NCBI GenBank assembly: GCA_004794655.1
Contig: SMMW01000576.1
Coordinates: forward strand, 3,981,501 to 4,045,500
Origin: Marisa cornuarietis
Lineage: Eukaryota; Mollusca; Gastropoda; Architaenioglossa; Ampullariidae
Direction of reading: 5' to 3'
DNA length: 64,000 nt
Shown here: one piece after another, positions 25,398-38,200 of the stretch
Numbering within the stretch: the stretch's first letter is position 1
How the letters are laid out: every line of letters starts with the position of its first letter
Position numbers and translations under genes: made by a program
Notes under the pieces: model-generated
What the model was told of the DNA's origin: nothing
Databases searched by the model: none
Seen by the model: only the letters and a program-made list of their open reading frames with translations

Positions 25398-26840
25398 CTA
25401 CACAGAAAGTGAAGCGGAGCTGAAGCTTGGTTCGTGTTTTCTCACATGGCTACAGGGGATGACCGACTGTAATATTTGTTGTAAAATAACTGACTGCTTG
25501 GCTAGCTTCTTCTTGTTGTTGTTGCTGTTTTGGTTTCTCTATTTGCTGGTTGTTTGTTATATCTATGTGCATGTATTCAAGGGTGACCTGACTGAGGTGG
25601 CACCCGTCTTTCGAGTAAAAATGAAAATGAATTTTAACTGGTGGACAAAAAAACTTTACGATCCCATGAATTATTCAAGTATAAATGATTCAACGCTAAC
25701 TCTAAACCTGAAGACTACAAAGTAAAACGTCTGTGTAGCTAACATTGTAGGCAACCATGGCTGCAATAGTACTTGATGACATTCACCATTAATTTCTACT
25801 TAACGACAGCAAGTTAAAAATCTGCAGTTGAATTAAGAGTGTTTTATGTAAAAGTAAACAGAGAAACGATCGACTCAACACACTACCTGAACTGTTTCAA
25901 ATTATACCTTATATAGATAGCCCTGCGTACGCCCTTAAAACGGATTGTCTTTTTTTTAGGACAACTATATACAGGTTCTTTTATCTCAAGTCCTCTCAGT
26001 GTCATATTTAGAGGACAGGCTGTATCTACGCACGCAAAAAATAATATACAAAAAATTACTAACACTCTTTGTTGTGTTCTCCGGGGACTCCATATAGCAC
26101 AACTTTTATAATGGAAACAAAATTACCCCAAAAATAATGTTGGAGACAACATAGTCATAGCCACACTCAGAATATACAGTAAAATATACACACCTTTCAT
26201 GAAACAAATGATCGAGGCGCAGAGTATGCAGGTATTTTCCCCGTGTGTCACATCTCACATTTTTCCACACGTTGGACGTAATTGTGTGATGTTGTTGTTG
26301 ACTTTTGTTGTCCGTATGTTGACTGTAATGAAGAACACTACCAACCTGTATCATCACTCGATGAAGTTGCTTAACTGTGAAGTACAGTACCACCTCTAAC
26401 AAGCCTTGAAGAAGTCGGTATTGACACAGTTAGGTGGAGACTGTTGTGCCAGCGAAGTCGACACATGTGTTCACGCTGTGTTCACGCTGTTTGGGGCGGG
26501 TCTGTGAAGATGGATGGTCTGTCCGACCAATCGCTGAGAATCTTGCACGGAAAAACCTTCTTGAGGATTGTTTGGCGAGTCTGTCGTGCTTCTGGGTCGT
26601 GCATCATTTACTAAGCGACCCTATAAGTGACCTTACCCCCCACAGCAGGCATGTCAGAGGATCCCCCGAGGGCTGCATGGGTCACATTTGTGTTGTCATG
26701 AGGACCGCACACGTGTACAGTGTCCTTTGTGCGGGCCGCAGGTGTGTTTGCAAAGGTCTGCCTCGCAGGACCCTTAATAAGGTTTGCCAGTTACAAGCAT
26801 GTCCAATTAACACTACCAAGCCACCAAGATAATGCTGTCT
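25398..26840. other. 5' flank of copy B
   Basis: Contains the segment homologous to the relic-copy flank (25500-25830, and more weakly 26140-26350). A leader exon for copy B is expected upstream of 25398. The 132-codon plus frame at 26434-26832 lacks an ATG start and family features. Confidence 0.5.
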
Positions 26841-26984
26841 GACTGGTTTTATGGAAATGGATATATTATATTTTAACTACTTCTTACCTCTAGAGTCCAC
26901 CGACAAAAGCCACTACCAGACCCTTAGACTAACACGTAACAAAAATAAAATGGAAACGAGGCAGCCTCGTTCCGTATACAATTC

Positions 26985-27265
26985 AGGTCTGTAGCTACAG
27001 AGATCATTCTGTAAATATAGTTATAATTGAATTGCATACATTCTGTTGCTACAGAATGGAATTGCATAAATAAAATGAATTGGATAGGAACTTCTTAGTA
27101 TAAAAATAATATAAATGAAATATTTTGCTTTTTACCGAGGTTTTCTCTCTACAGCTAGAGAATGCATTTTGTTTCTACAGAATTGTATAAATATAGAATG
27201 CAATCTGAAAGTATGGAATAAATTGTATAGCTATTGAATGCGTTATATAGCTAGAGATAGAAAGT
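26985..27265. repeat. palindrome-rich AT sequence with CATTCTGT/ACAGAATG motifs
   Basis: Perfect short palindromes TCTGTAGCTACAGA (26988-27001) and CATTCTGT-tgct-ACAGAATG (27039-27058), followed by diverged copies of the same words (CTACAGCTAG, AGAATGCATTT, TCTACAGAATTG, ATAGAATGCAATC) to about 27260. No class assigned. Confidence 0.6.
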
Positions 27266-27768
27266 TATAGAAATTTTTCCTTTTGGCGCTCCATAGGCGC
27301 TGTGGTGTGTGACGACTAACAGCCGACCAGAAAACTAGGGAGTGCCCTGCACTCACAGGTGTGTTCTTACGAATCTTTAGTGCACTTAAAGGCAGTTATT
27401 CGTGTATGCGATTATTTTTTCTGTTTTCATGTTTCCTTCCCGCACTCTGCTGGCCTGTTGTAGGGGTACGCGGACGGATGAGGGAAAACGCGTCACATGA
27501 GGCGACAGCTCGCCTTGTGTAGCCCAAGGCTCTGACCCCCGCGAGGCCCGCAGCGCTTCTCGTTTGTTCGCAGGGTCCTCCCCTTCCCTCGTGCGTGCAG
27601 GTTTTGGTGTGTTTTTGCTCCTCAGTCTTCCTCCAGCAGCGGTCAGCGCCGGACGTGCCGGCAGACCGGGTCCCTGCCAGCTAGCCCCTTTATGTTTTAA
27701 ATTGGACCGATCGAAAGGTCAGCCTGAGTATGTTACCTGCAGGCCCGTGCAAAAACCTGCCAGCCAAG

Positions 27769-28045
27769 ACATCAAGAAGGGAAAGTGGGCCTGGATCGGC
27801 CACACACTGCGAAAGCAGGCCGAATATCTAACACAAGCTCTGGACTGGAACCCATAGGGGATGGGCAGGGTTGGGAGACCCAGACAGACGTGGAGAAGAT
27901 CCGTCCACGGCGAGGCGGAGGCAGCTGGAATGACATGGACCCAACTGGGGAGGGAGGCCCAGAACCGGGTTCGCTGGCGTGATGTAGTTGCGGCCCTATA
28001 TGCTACACTGGGGGCGAAAAGGAATAAGAAGATAAGAAGAGATCC
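27769..28045 (+). mobile_element. RTE-like LINE, 5'-truncated 3' end fragment
   Basis: Frames across this stretch read KKGKWAWIGHTLRKQAEYL, ALDWNP, a frameshift, then GRVGRPRQTWRRSV, EAEAAGMTWTQLGREAQNR and VRWRDVVAALYA. This is the C-terminal tail seen in the intact RTE-like element at 55.3 kb (WRWIGHVIRG, GRPKNTWRRTVEAEM). It ends in a short A/G-rich repeat (AATAAGAAGATAAGAAGA), typical of RTE 3' ends. Sequence from 27290 to 27768 is GC-richer and unassigned. Confidence 0.75.
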
Positions 28046-29741
28046 CAACCAAAACCGTGTCAATCGTGGGGCTGTGGGCCCCTCACATGCCCTATGAAAT
28101 ATGACATAATTGAAATGCTAGTCCTACTCTGATGAACTGTAAGAATACACTTGACCCTGTCACCTGTGAGGTGCCATACAATACTGCAGCACTGTAACAT
28201 TTCCCTAACAACACTACCAATATGCTGGCTCATACGGTTCATCTGCTCAAATTACCACAAGACAGATTGGTTTTGAGCAATCACGTACTAAAAGTGTAGA
28301 AATAATAATGAAACAGATTTTAAATATCTGCTACGCGGAATTTTTACCAGAGATTAGTTTCCAACACTCAAACTATTAATTTACAAATGGCGGTAGATCC
28401 ACACAGCTTTAGCTGAACCATTTCCAAATGATTTGACATCCTTTCATTCATGAAAAATAATGGTTGCAGGACGTGGCATAGAGAAATGGATGATAGTGCA
28501 GAGTGCAAATTAATAAAATCTTGTGCAGCTCCTGTTAAAGTGGAAAAAAACTTCAGATTCAAGACGGCAGCTCCTGATTGTTGGACGTCTACAGCTGCTG
28601 GTTCTTTCCTCAATCTTCTACATTTTCTTCGATTTTTGACTGCTTCAGTGCTGTGTACTCGACGTGTGTTGGACTTGGAGTGTCGCGACAGTGTGCAATG
28701 AGGATGATCGTGTGCTCGGATTTCGCTAGCCCTTTGTATGCATTTCAGATGTTTGTGTTCGATAGTACTAGCAGACAAGACGATGGACAAGTCAGGCCTG
28801 GCCCCCGCCTTAAATTTTCCCGTCTCTTGTTTCTTCTTCGCTCCTCTCCTTCTGTTCACCAGAGTGCGATTTTGTTGTCTTACTCACTCTCTCTTCCAAA
28901 ATGGCGGCGACGAATATCCTCACGGTTACCTATGGTGTAAAATAAATGTGCAATGTAACACCACAGCCTCTAAAAAAAAGTGCTCCTGGAACGGCCATTG
29001 CAACAAACTAGTGACCTAGACTCCAAGGATTTCCTTGAATCTTTTGTTAGAAAAGAGAAACAAACCGCTCACGATTGAGAGTGTCGAAATTCAAGATGAC
29101 AGCAAGTCCCTCTTCAGTTTCAAGACTCACCTTCTTACCGGACTCTGTGGCTACCTGGTAGGCAACTATAGGCATGAGAACAAAGTCTCCTCTACTTATA
29201 GGATGACATATTCATGGAACTAAACAGCCTTGATCCCATAAAAAAAACTGTTAAGACCCAACAGCGCTATTTCACAGCCCGGCGCTTTGTTCTGTACCAA
29301 CGGTACCCCGGGGAAATTAACCAAAAACCTCCTAGAGCAGTAGAATACTGGTGGCCCAACCTCCCCCCACCCCTCACTGCCTTTTCCTCTCCACCCTTGT
29401 GATAAGCCACGTCGACCAAAATTTTTTAGGCCTAAGGCAATCGACCCCCGATCTAAGCCTACGCATCGGTCCGAAGAAACTAGGGCGATAGTATGAAAGA
29501 TCTATTTATTATACAGAGTGTACTGTCCTGATTCAGGGGCAATCATGTAGCAAGTGGATGGACGAGGAACTTTACACTCTGGTAGTTAGAGGTTCACGGA
29601 CACGGCTTACAAACTACCTTAAACTAAATATGCTTGCATGCTCGTGAAATGCAAGCCTTTTCGCACAAAAACCTTCGTCTGCTGCTTATCGTCTCGGAGA
29701 AGCTCACGCGCATGCGCAGTGATTTATGATTCATACGTCAG
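28046..29741. other. intergenic sequence, no recognised gene
   Basis: Two overlapping open frames (minus 28368-28859, about 163 codons; plus 28450-28701) have no family features; the minus one is basic and low in hydrophobic structure. A YY1-type AAAATGGCGGC occurs at 28898. The stretch 29222-29480 is C-rich and unexplained. Confidence 0.45.
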
Positions 29742-29992
29742 GGGCCAGTGGCACATCACATTTCTAATTTGAACACTTTTAGGCATTAAATCTTTTCAGA
29801 TAATAAGTTTAACACGCACACCACAATTTTAGATTTTTTTTTTTTTGTAAGATAAAATTGTTTTAGTCTGATTTTCCGTCCTATCAGTACAATTTTTTGG
29901 TATGTTCTTGGGCAATGCATCTAAATGGCAAAGAAGAGATTTGCTTCTTTAGAATAGTTTTAAGGTTTAGAAATATGTTGTGCAACTGGCCC
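29742..29992. mobile_element. Harbinger-like MITE, copy 1
   Basis: A 251-bp element whose ends read GGGCCAG-(T/G)GCAC and, inverted, GGGCCAGTTGCACAACA. It is flanked by CAG direct repeats (29739-29741 and 29993-29995). Overall sequence matches the copy at 40084-40347 along its length. A 3-bp CWG-type duplication with GGG-starting ends suggests the PIF/Harbinger superfamily (inference). Confidence 0.8.
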
Positions 29993-30099
29993 CAGGAAAA
30001 CAAGGTCTGAGCGTGTTTGATCACGATCTCGGTGTATCTCTGTAATAAAAGCCTTCTGCGGTCATAAAACACGAAAATGCCACGAGAATGTGCTGCTAG

Positions 30100-31345
30100 C
30101 GATTGTCGGGAGCTTGCTGTCTAAGCTCTTTTACAGTTTTCACAAGTTTGCGAGAAAACCGCAGCGTCGCCGCCATCGGGCAGTAAACATAAACAGAAAA
30201 GAAAATCTGAAGGGAAAGCTGTGGATGCTTTTTTGAGTACGATGTGGTTTGTTCTAAACGGTTCACAGACGAGTGCTATACTGGAGTATCGGTTGTGCAA
30301 GGAGAATGGGATTCCTATTGTCCCACCTCTAGAACCTGACCCCAGAGGGCATGAGACAGAGCAGGCCATTGGCCGGGTGGGAAGCATCCGCCACAATCTT
30401 GCCCGCCCTGCACAGACTGTCACTGGATGTAGCACGGACCTTCATTACCGGATAAGTGACTCGGGGTCGAATCGGTATCAGTCTCTATTTTCCTTTAAAG
30501 AGACCTCGTGTTTCCTGTCCTTTGGTTGCATAACAAAATAATTCTTAAAGTTTTTTTCGTAACAGAACAATCTATACAACTGTTTCCAAAAAATGTAATC
30601 ACATTTTGAGCTCGTTGAAGCATTTACCGTAATTAAATAATCGTTTGTTTCAGCTAGATCATCCGAGGTTGTGTGAATACTTGCAACAGAATAGGCCAGA
30701 TCTTGGAGGTCTGCCACACTCACACCAACTACGAGATCATTATCAGTCGAAAGTTTTGGACCTTCTAGAAGACGACTTGAAACAGGAGGTTGCATCGGCT
30801 TCGTCCATTACTGACGAGGCTAGCGATTCTCAGGATCGTTTCGTGCTCCACGTTCTGGTTGTCTTGCCTGTCAGTGTCGCAAGCCAAGAACAGATAGAAG
30901 TCCTCACGATGGATCTAATATACGTGGAAAGAGTCAACGCCACTACCGTCAGCCAGGCGATAATTCATTGTATTAAGAAATGTCAAATTTGTTTATAATT
31001 CTTTTACACTATGTTTGTTTTAGGACACGCGACTAATCGTTTCACACAGCAAAACTTGGCATTTATGCAAGCAGTCAGGCTCTTTGATCCGCATCAAGCA
31101 AAACTCAACAATTTTGCTGCGATCCAAGGAGCTGACAATATGAACATCAGGAACGAAATTGCTTCTGACAAACTGGCTGTGCGAGAAGTGGAACAGACCC
31201 TCAATCCTTTGGATTTCTGACATTGCTTCCCTACATTGTTTGCTTTAGCTGTACGGTACCCATCAGTTCCAACAAACTCTGTTGATGTGGAACGAAGTGT
31301 TAGTATACAGCAGCAAACGCTGCCAAACAGTAGCTAGATAAATAA
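30100..31345 (+). pseudogene. degenerate hAT-type transposase
   Basis: Broken plus-strand frames. The clearest part is the C-terminal dimerisation tail near 31236-31330, reading RYPSVPTNSVDVERSVS, the hAT hallmark (usually NSVDSERSFS). Upstream pieces include EDDLKQEVASASS, a segment ending IIHCIKKCQICL, and NLAFMQAVRLFDPHQAKL. Several stops and frameshifts; no terminal repeats found. Confidence 0.6.
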
Positions 31346-31800
31346 ATCAGCCAGGTTTGAAATATATATGGGCGACCCCTTAGGTTGTGTGCTGAACATT
31401 CATCATTAAGGCAACAGGAAAATCACGGTAAAACAACGGCTAACACCATGGTGAATTTATCTGACTTATATAGAAAAAACAACAGTAAAATCACGGCATG
31501 TGCACACGCTCATCGAAGAACATAACTTACTTTTAGGCTACAAAGTCTGATGGAAGTTCATTAAATGAGTGTTTATCCCTCTGTTTTCTCTTACGATTGT
31601 TTCAGCGATTTTGTAGGACTTTGTCTTTCTTTGAGTTTGCTTTTTAAAATAGAGCCAGTAGCGAAATTACCAGATGTATTGTTCCTTGTCGTAAAATTTA
31701 TAAAAAATAACTCAAATTCGTACTTTAAATTACCGATGCTCAGATTATAACATAAGCACAATACATCTTCACCAACATTTAGTTGTTTTGGAATCTTAAT

Positions 31801-32180
31801 CTAATTGTATATTCCCATGTTTTCTTCTACGATTTCATCGACGGCCTTGTAGGACGGGAAAAGACCTCGTTTTCCAGTCCGTTTGTTGATGCCAAAAGTG
31901 GAACCGTTCCTCAAATTACCAGCTAATGATCGACCCTTATTGCCGTATAGATAGGACTCAATATGGATGATATCTCCAGCTTGAAGCGAAAGTTCTCCGT
32001 CCGACCTCGCTTCGTGGTCGACAACTGCTCGCTGGTAGTGGATGTCGTAATATGTCAGATAATAGACTGATGAGTCCAGGGAATACACCTTGTTGGAGGC
32101 GTCGCCATGTCTGGTCTGCATCAGCTCGTACACAGCCCGACAGATCTGTGATACGTGAAAGTGACAAAGTCTTTATAAGC

Positions 32181-32234
<54 letters not shown>

Positions 32235-35200
32235 CAAACACACACAATTAGAGCGAGAGAGAGAAACCCATACTTGCACGCGCATAATGCCCCCTTACAT
32301 TTGAAGTGAAGGTGCAGACGACAAAGTCACACATGGACAGGAAGTGCAGGTCCACTAGTACTGCACTCAGTCCATCTTTGTTGTAGCGGGAGTTTACAGA
32401 CGATGCTGCTGCGCTGCCTTCCACCCCGGTAATGTTATACTGCGGGTACCTGATATAAACGGCACACAGCGTCATTGATGGATATGTATGGACGAACAGG
32501 TGAAACCAAGTCATGTTTTAGTGGTGCTTCTTTTTCTGTATAAAAGTTATGATATAATGCATGTAACTGCCGATTTATTCATGCATTTAATGCAGACGTC
32601 AGTGTATAATTTGAGAAATTTAAATTATAGTCTCCCTAATCATTGTCAAATACATGCCAGTGACTGTAGTCAAGGCACAGAACATTTACTTCTTCTGAAG
32701 TTCAGTCAAAACTGACGGGTCATCGGAGGCCAGAAACAATCGGCGTTCTTTGATCTCCTCGTGCTGTTGTCTCAGGTCGTAAAACTTCTCCACGTGTTTC
32801 ATGTACTCCTCTACACTGTGGTACGCAGCTTCAACATTCACCTTGTCTGACCGTCGCACTTGAAGGCTGTCACATATATATATAAACAAGTCAGCTGGGA
32901 GAAAAAATACAAAGGGAGCTTTTGAAGAGAGAAGAAGAACCTGTTTATTAGAGTAGGCCATGAGATGACATCCATGAGTATAGTATTATAAGCACACGTT
33001 AATCAACTCATTATCAAGCGACGTTTTTCTCACATCAGGAATATGAAAAGACCCAACTGTCTAATTACCGACTCATTGGTGCTAGAGAATAACTGAACGA
33101 GTACATGTGTTCCTTCCTTCAATGTCTTACAATATTTTTCTCTCAGACTTGTATAAACAGGACATACATACAAAACATGTGCTTCATCCTCTATCAAACC
33201 TGGGCAGAAAGGGCAGTGGAGGGCTACTGTGGATTGTGAAAAACGGTTCCTATGGCTATTTATTTCTGATACTCTCACTCTAAAGTGTGCATACGTCTTT
33301 CTTATATTTGTCTTATTTATAATGTCAATAGATTTTCCCCGTTCTAGGCAGCTCTTGAAACTGTTGTACAACTCAGACTGCCAGCTATTTTGGAGACCTG
33401 CATACCATTCTTGACAATAAATATCCTTCAGTCTATCTCTAAATTTCTTCAAAAACGATTTTTCTTTCCCGACTTCCTGAAACACCCATACATGACCAAA
33501 CCCAGCAGACGACAGCCCCATACGTATATTGGAAACCCAGCTACGTACTCCCGATTGTCCAGTAAGTAAAGCATATCATTCACCTTTCTAGAGTACCTCG
33601 TGCTTGGTAATCTCAGCAAGCGTAACCAGAATTTTATGCATTTGGTGGCAGATACAATATACAAAGGAAACCTGCCTGTCTCCCAATATACAAGTCTATT
33701 CGATACTTTCACTGAGACACCTAAGAGCCTCGTGCAAGCAAACGGGTGGACCTTTCTACTGCAGGTGCTCTGTTTAGACCCCATATTTCAAACGCATACA
33801 ATAGCATAGATATGATCTGTGCATCGAACAGTTTGAAAAATATTTTTACAGAGTTGCATTTCAACTTTTTCATAGTTTTTACTATTTCGATGGTCCTTCG
33901 TTTGGCTCTTATCACTAAGTCACTCACAGCATTGTTGACACTAAGCATGGTAGAGAAGCCCAACCCCAGGTATGTGTATGCATTGACTAGATCCAGTTTT
34001 TCCTTCCCGTACACCCACTGCTCTCTAGATGCTAGGTAGCCCCCTCTAAAAAGACAACTATCTTGGTTTTATCTAAGTTGACCTTCAGACAGATTCGCTG
34101 AGCTGCCTGCTACAGGGTATTTAGCTGGTTTTGAAGGCCAGTGACAGTGGTTGTAAAAAGTTTCAAATAATCTGCAAACAGCAAGAGTAAACGTTCCAAC
34201 TGGTGCGGTGATAAGGAGTCCCCGTGCTTTCCATTGGACAGTATATCCTGGGCTAAAGAGTTTATAAATAATGAGAAGAGTATTGGGCTGAGCAAATAGC
34301 CCTGCTTCAACCCCTGCAAGCATGCAAAGAACTGGGAAAAGCTAGAGTTGCTACCCCTGACACATGCTTTAATGCTATCATACATGCTCTGAAAGCTAGT
34401 CCAACATTTACCTTGCAGCCATAACTGTGCTAACACCTGCCATAGCATTTGTCTTTGAACACTATCGTAGGCCTTCTGAAAGTCGATAAAGGCAACAATT
34501 GAGAAATAGCTTGCCCTATACAGGAAACTCTGGCAAGCTGTTTCTCAATTGAGGCATGCAGTGTAAAAATATTTCGGAGTTTTCGGAGAGGGAGAAAGAG
34601 AGAGAACAAAACCCTAAAAATGAGAAAGCTATCATCGTTCAGTAACCTTCAGGTGGCCTTTTCTTTACCTCTAGACATCGCGGATCAAACTCTTTTAGAA
34701 GAAAAGCCCCAAAGCTTCAATTTTCTACGACTTTACTCACCCTGCGACAGGGCCCTGAAATCCCATTTTCTCGCCTTGTGTTTTGATCGTCTGCTGCAAG
34801 TGGGGCTGTGGGCGCAAGAGGTAGCTGACCAGCTGACCGACCCACCAGACCGGGGGGTCACCATGGAAGGTCTTTAATCTCTTGGCCAAATCTGCTGGGA
34901 TGGCGCGAGGTCGAAACTTGACCGGTGAGTTGTTCCAGTCTCCTATCAAACTTTTCAGTTCAACGACGCGAGCTGAAGCTGTCTGATTTTTAGGATCCAC
35001 TGTTATGAAAAAGAGTACTTGCGTAACGTGCTTTTCTTTAATAATAATAGTAAAAATATAAATAATGGTAATGTAAATAAGCAAACAGATTTTATGCAAT
35101 ATCTCAAATAACATGCATGAGCTACCAGCTGGTCCTCCCAAAGGCAAAAAAATCTTTGCCCCAAACGCAGACAACATATCACTATCACAGTAAACATCTG

Positions 35201-38200
35201 TAGAAGTATAAAGTTAATTATCCCTTGTATGATATTGCATACAGCTGTGGAAGACTGAAAGAAGTCATGATGTGTTCTTCCATTTGTTTTGACCACTCTT
35301 TCGCCAGGGAAGTGGCGCGTTCACAAGTAGTGTAGCATCATACAACACATCGCCCTGTTCGCAAGTGAATGAATACATAAGGGAGGAACTACTAGAACCT
35401 TTAGGAGTTGTTCCACTTTGTATTACTTTCCTTTAACATCTGAAAAAGTCAACCAATCACGTATTTTATTTTATCCAAAAGTGGGCTATGTTTTTACTTG
35501 ATCGAACGTCATGTAGAAATCGGTTGCCGGTTACTTAAATTGACATAGATTTGTATTCCAACAACCGAAAATTAGCAGAAAACAGTAATATTTAAAGTCT
35601 AATGTATAGTCGAATAAAATATATGTTTGTTTGGCACTTCATGTTTTTATTTTTTTTCTGTTAATTTCAGAGTTTGTGCTCTATTCCCGATCTATGTTAC
35701 TGTCCCGTACAGTTACAATCTACCGTTTGAGTTTAGTACAAGAAGACAAAACCCATGTTTCTTAAAATTCACACCACAATAGTTGTGAAACGCTCTTTAA
35801 AATGGTGTATCATAGATAGTTGTGTTTATTGTGTTCATAGATATAAATTTTCAAAATGCCGGTCGAAATTTCAATCGCGAATATTCGCGACCACGTAGCC
35901 TAAGAGTTTTAAACCCTCTCCAACACTATTGCAGGATAGAGCAAGTGGTGTCGTATCTCAGTGGTTTTCAAAGTGTGGTCCGCGGACCACTAGTGGTCCG
36001 CAGGCAAAGTCAGGTGGTCCGCGCCTGAGAGTCCTCATATGTCAGCAAAGTGTTGTTTAAATCGCCAGATAGTGGGACCCCCAACCGTCCGCTGGTCAAG
36101 TTACCACCGCAGCTGATAATGGCAGGATGGTCAAGGCGGGCGACTGTGAATCTTGACCAGTGACGCGTGACATGCCTATCTGAACAGGACGGCTCTGTTG
36201 AAGATTTATAGCATGTGCCAACTTCCATGATTACGTCAGACATGAAAGGGGACCAGGCAGGCAAAGACAACTCCGCCTCAGTAAGAAAGGCTGACCATTT
36301 CCCGAATCTGCGTGCTGGCGAGAAGACGTCTTTCCAAGTATTCTTTCTTAGTATTTTCAAACCGAAGGGTTATTATGGATCGCTGGATGAAATCAGGGAC
36401 CTTAAAACGTAAATCCCGGGATGCCAGTGACTGTGAAAGTGCAAAGATGCTGAAGGGAGGAAAAGATGCAACTGAGGTCATTTGTGATCCAAATCAACCA
36501 CTCTATTCTTCTGATACGCAGGGCAGAGATGTCACAATCTTTAACGCTCAAGACAAAGTAAAGACTGTGTATACAACTGGGATTTGTGATGTGATCGCCT
36601 GGATCGCAGAGAATTGGACTCATTCCCAACCCTCCGTGATTTTCTTGTGACGTCACAGCAGGAAATTGATGAGCGGATTGTTATGAACTTCAAATCACAC
36701 CTACATGGTCTGCATGAGCAATTCAGAATTTATTTTCCAAAACCTGAGACAAAGTCTGAATGGATCAGAAATTCATTTGCAAACACGAATGCAGCTGAAG
36801 CGGCCAGTACCAAACTTTCTTCAAGCGATTGTTGATAGTCTTGTGGAACTTCTTTCGGATGGTTCGCTGAAAATGTTGTTTGCTGAGAAATGTTTGACAT
36901 ACTTTTGGCTTCGTGTACGATCTGAGTATACGGTGGACTTGCTGACATAGCTGTGAAGCATCTTCTGCCATTTCCAACAACGTTTGCGAAATCGGATTTT
37001 CAACACTTGTGGGACTAAAAACAAGAGAAGCCGGTTGAACGTGGAATCTGATATGAGATTGAAACTTTCCAACATTGATCCAGATATTATCACCTTAATA
37101 TCTCATCAAAAACAACTGCATTCATCGCATTAACATTTTAATTATAAAGAACGAGGTATGTAACTTTATGTCAACTTATTACTGTAGCACTGTCACAAAA
37201 AGACATTTAGTTTTGACTTGTAATGAAATTAGTGATTTTAGCCTTGGTGGTCCGACGTATTTTTTACTTGAGTAAAGTGGTCCGCTGTCCGAAATACTTT
37301 GAGAACAACTGCTCTACATGACATGACAGTCACACTACCACTCACTGTCTTTAGTGTCATTAGCTGTACAGGTAGCAGACAGCGGCATCATGAAGGTGTC
37401 CCAGGTACTCGGAGCGAATCTCCATCCGTTGGTTGTGAGAACAAGTGTCCGGTGTGTGGCGTAGGCCGTCAACAGACACATCGTCGCCTCGTGTAACATG
37501 CTTCCGAAGCCGTAGGGTCTCCCCAAGTTGCAGACGACAAGTTTTGCTTTGCTGCAGTTCTGTGGGTTCTGTGAGATATTAATTTTCAGTCACAGTCCAT
37601 GAAACAAATTGTGCGTTATTCCATACTTCAGACGTGACTAAAGTCTATTTAACCGAACAAAGATTTTTTTCAAATATTTATAATTAAAAAACATTAAAAA
37701 AGCATGTTTCTTTTAAGCGAAGAAATTTATGCTATCATCTCTACATGTGGCAGCTTTAAAAGGGGACGTAACATCGCCCACACTGAAAAGGTGTTACGTG
37801 GGGTAGACTCCCCTGAGAAGCCAAGAACGATCAGTTGGCCAGTAGCGGTGTTATCCGGACCGTCTTAACGGGTACGACTGAACAAAGATTAACACCTAAG
37901 TTCAAAGGAGTTATACAAGTACTGTGTAAAAAAAAACTTTAAAATGGACGACCAAGCTTGACTTTCTCGCATGATGTAAAAATGCGTACCCCCCTCCGAT
38001 GATTCACTCTGCTTCACCAACTTTACAGCAAATGCCATTTTTAACAGGTGTCGTGAGGTAACTTTAAAAAGGGACGTAACCTCGTTAAAACTTAAGGTCT
38101 AGTGAGGCTTGTCGACAAGCCAGTGACCACTTCTGTAGGAAAGGGGACGTTGGTACTCCATTAGAGAGGTGCTACGTGGGCTTGACTTGGGGGAGGGGAT

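Noticed and set aside
26434..26832. 132-codon plus frame in the copy B flank
   Set aside because: No ATG at its start and no family features; in a region conserved only as FUT8 flank.
27470..27510. Hammerhead-like core near GGATGAGGGAAAAC
   Set aside because: The conserved CUGAUGA is not present and no three-stem fold can be drawn.
28368..28940. 163-codon minus frame and 120-codon plus frame overlapping it
   Set aside because: No recognisable domain on either strand, frames overlap, composition is like background.
29222..29480. C-rich block suspected to be a mitochondrial insertion
   Set aside because: No mitochondrial gene or rRNA motif could be recognised; left unexplained.
35951..37319. 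8-bp target duplication for the ZBED5-type element
   Set aside because: Flanks TCGTATCT and CTCTACAT share only the central TA and one more base; not a duplication.
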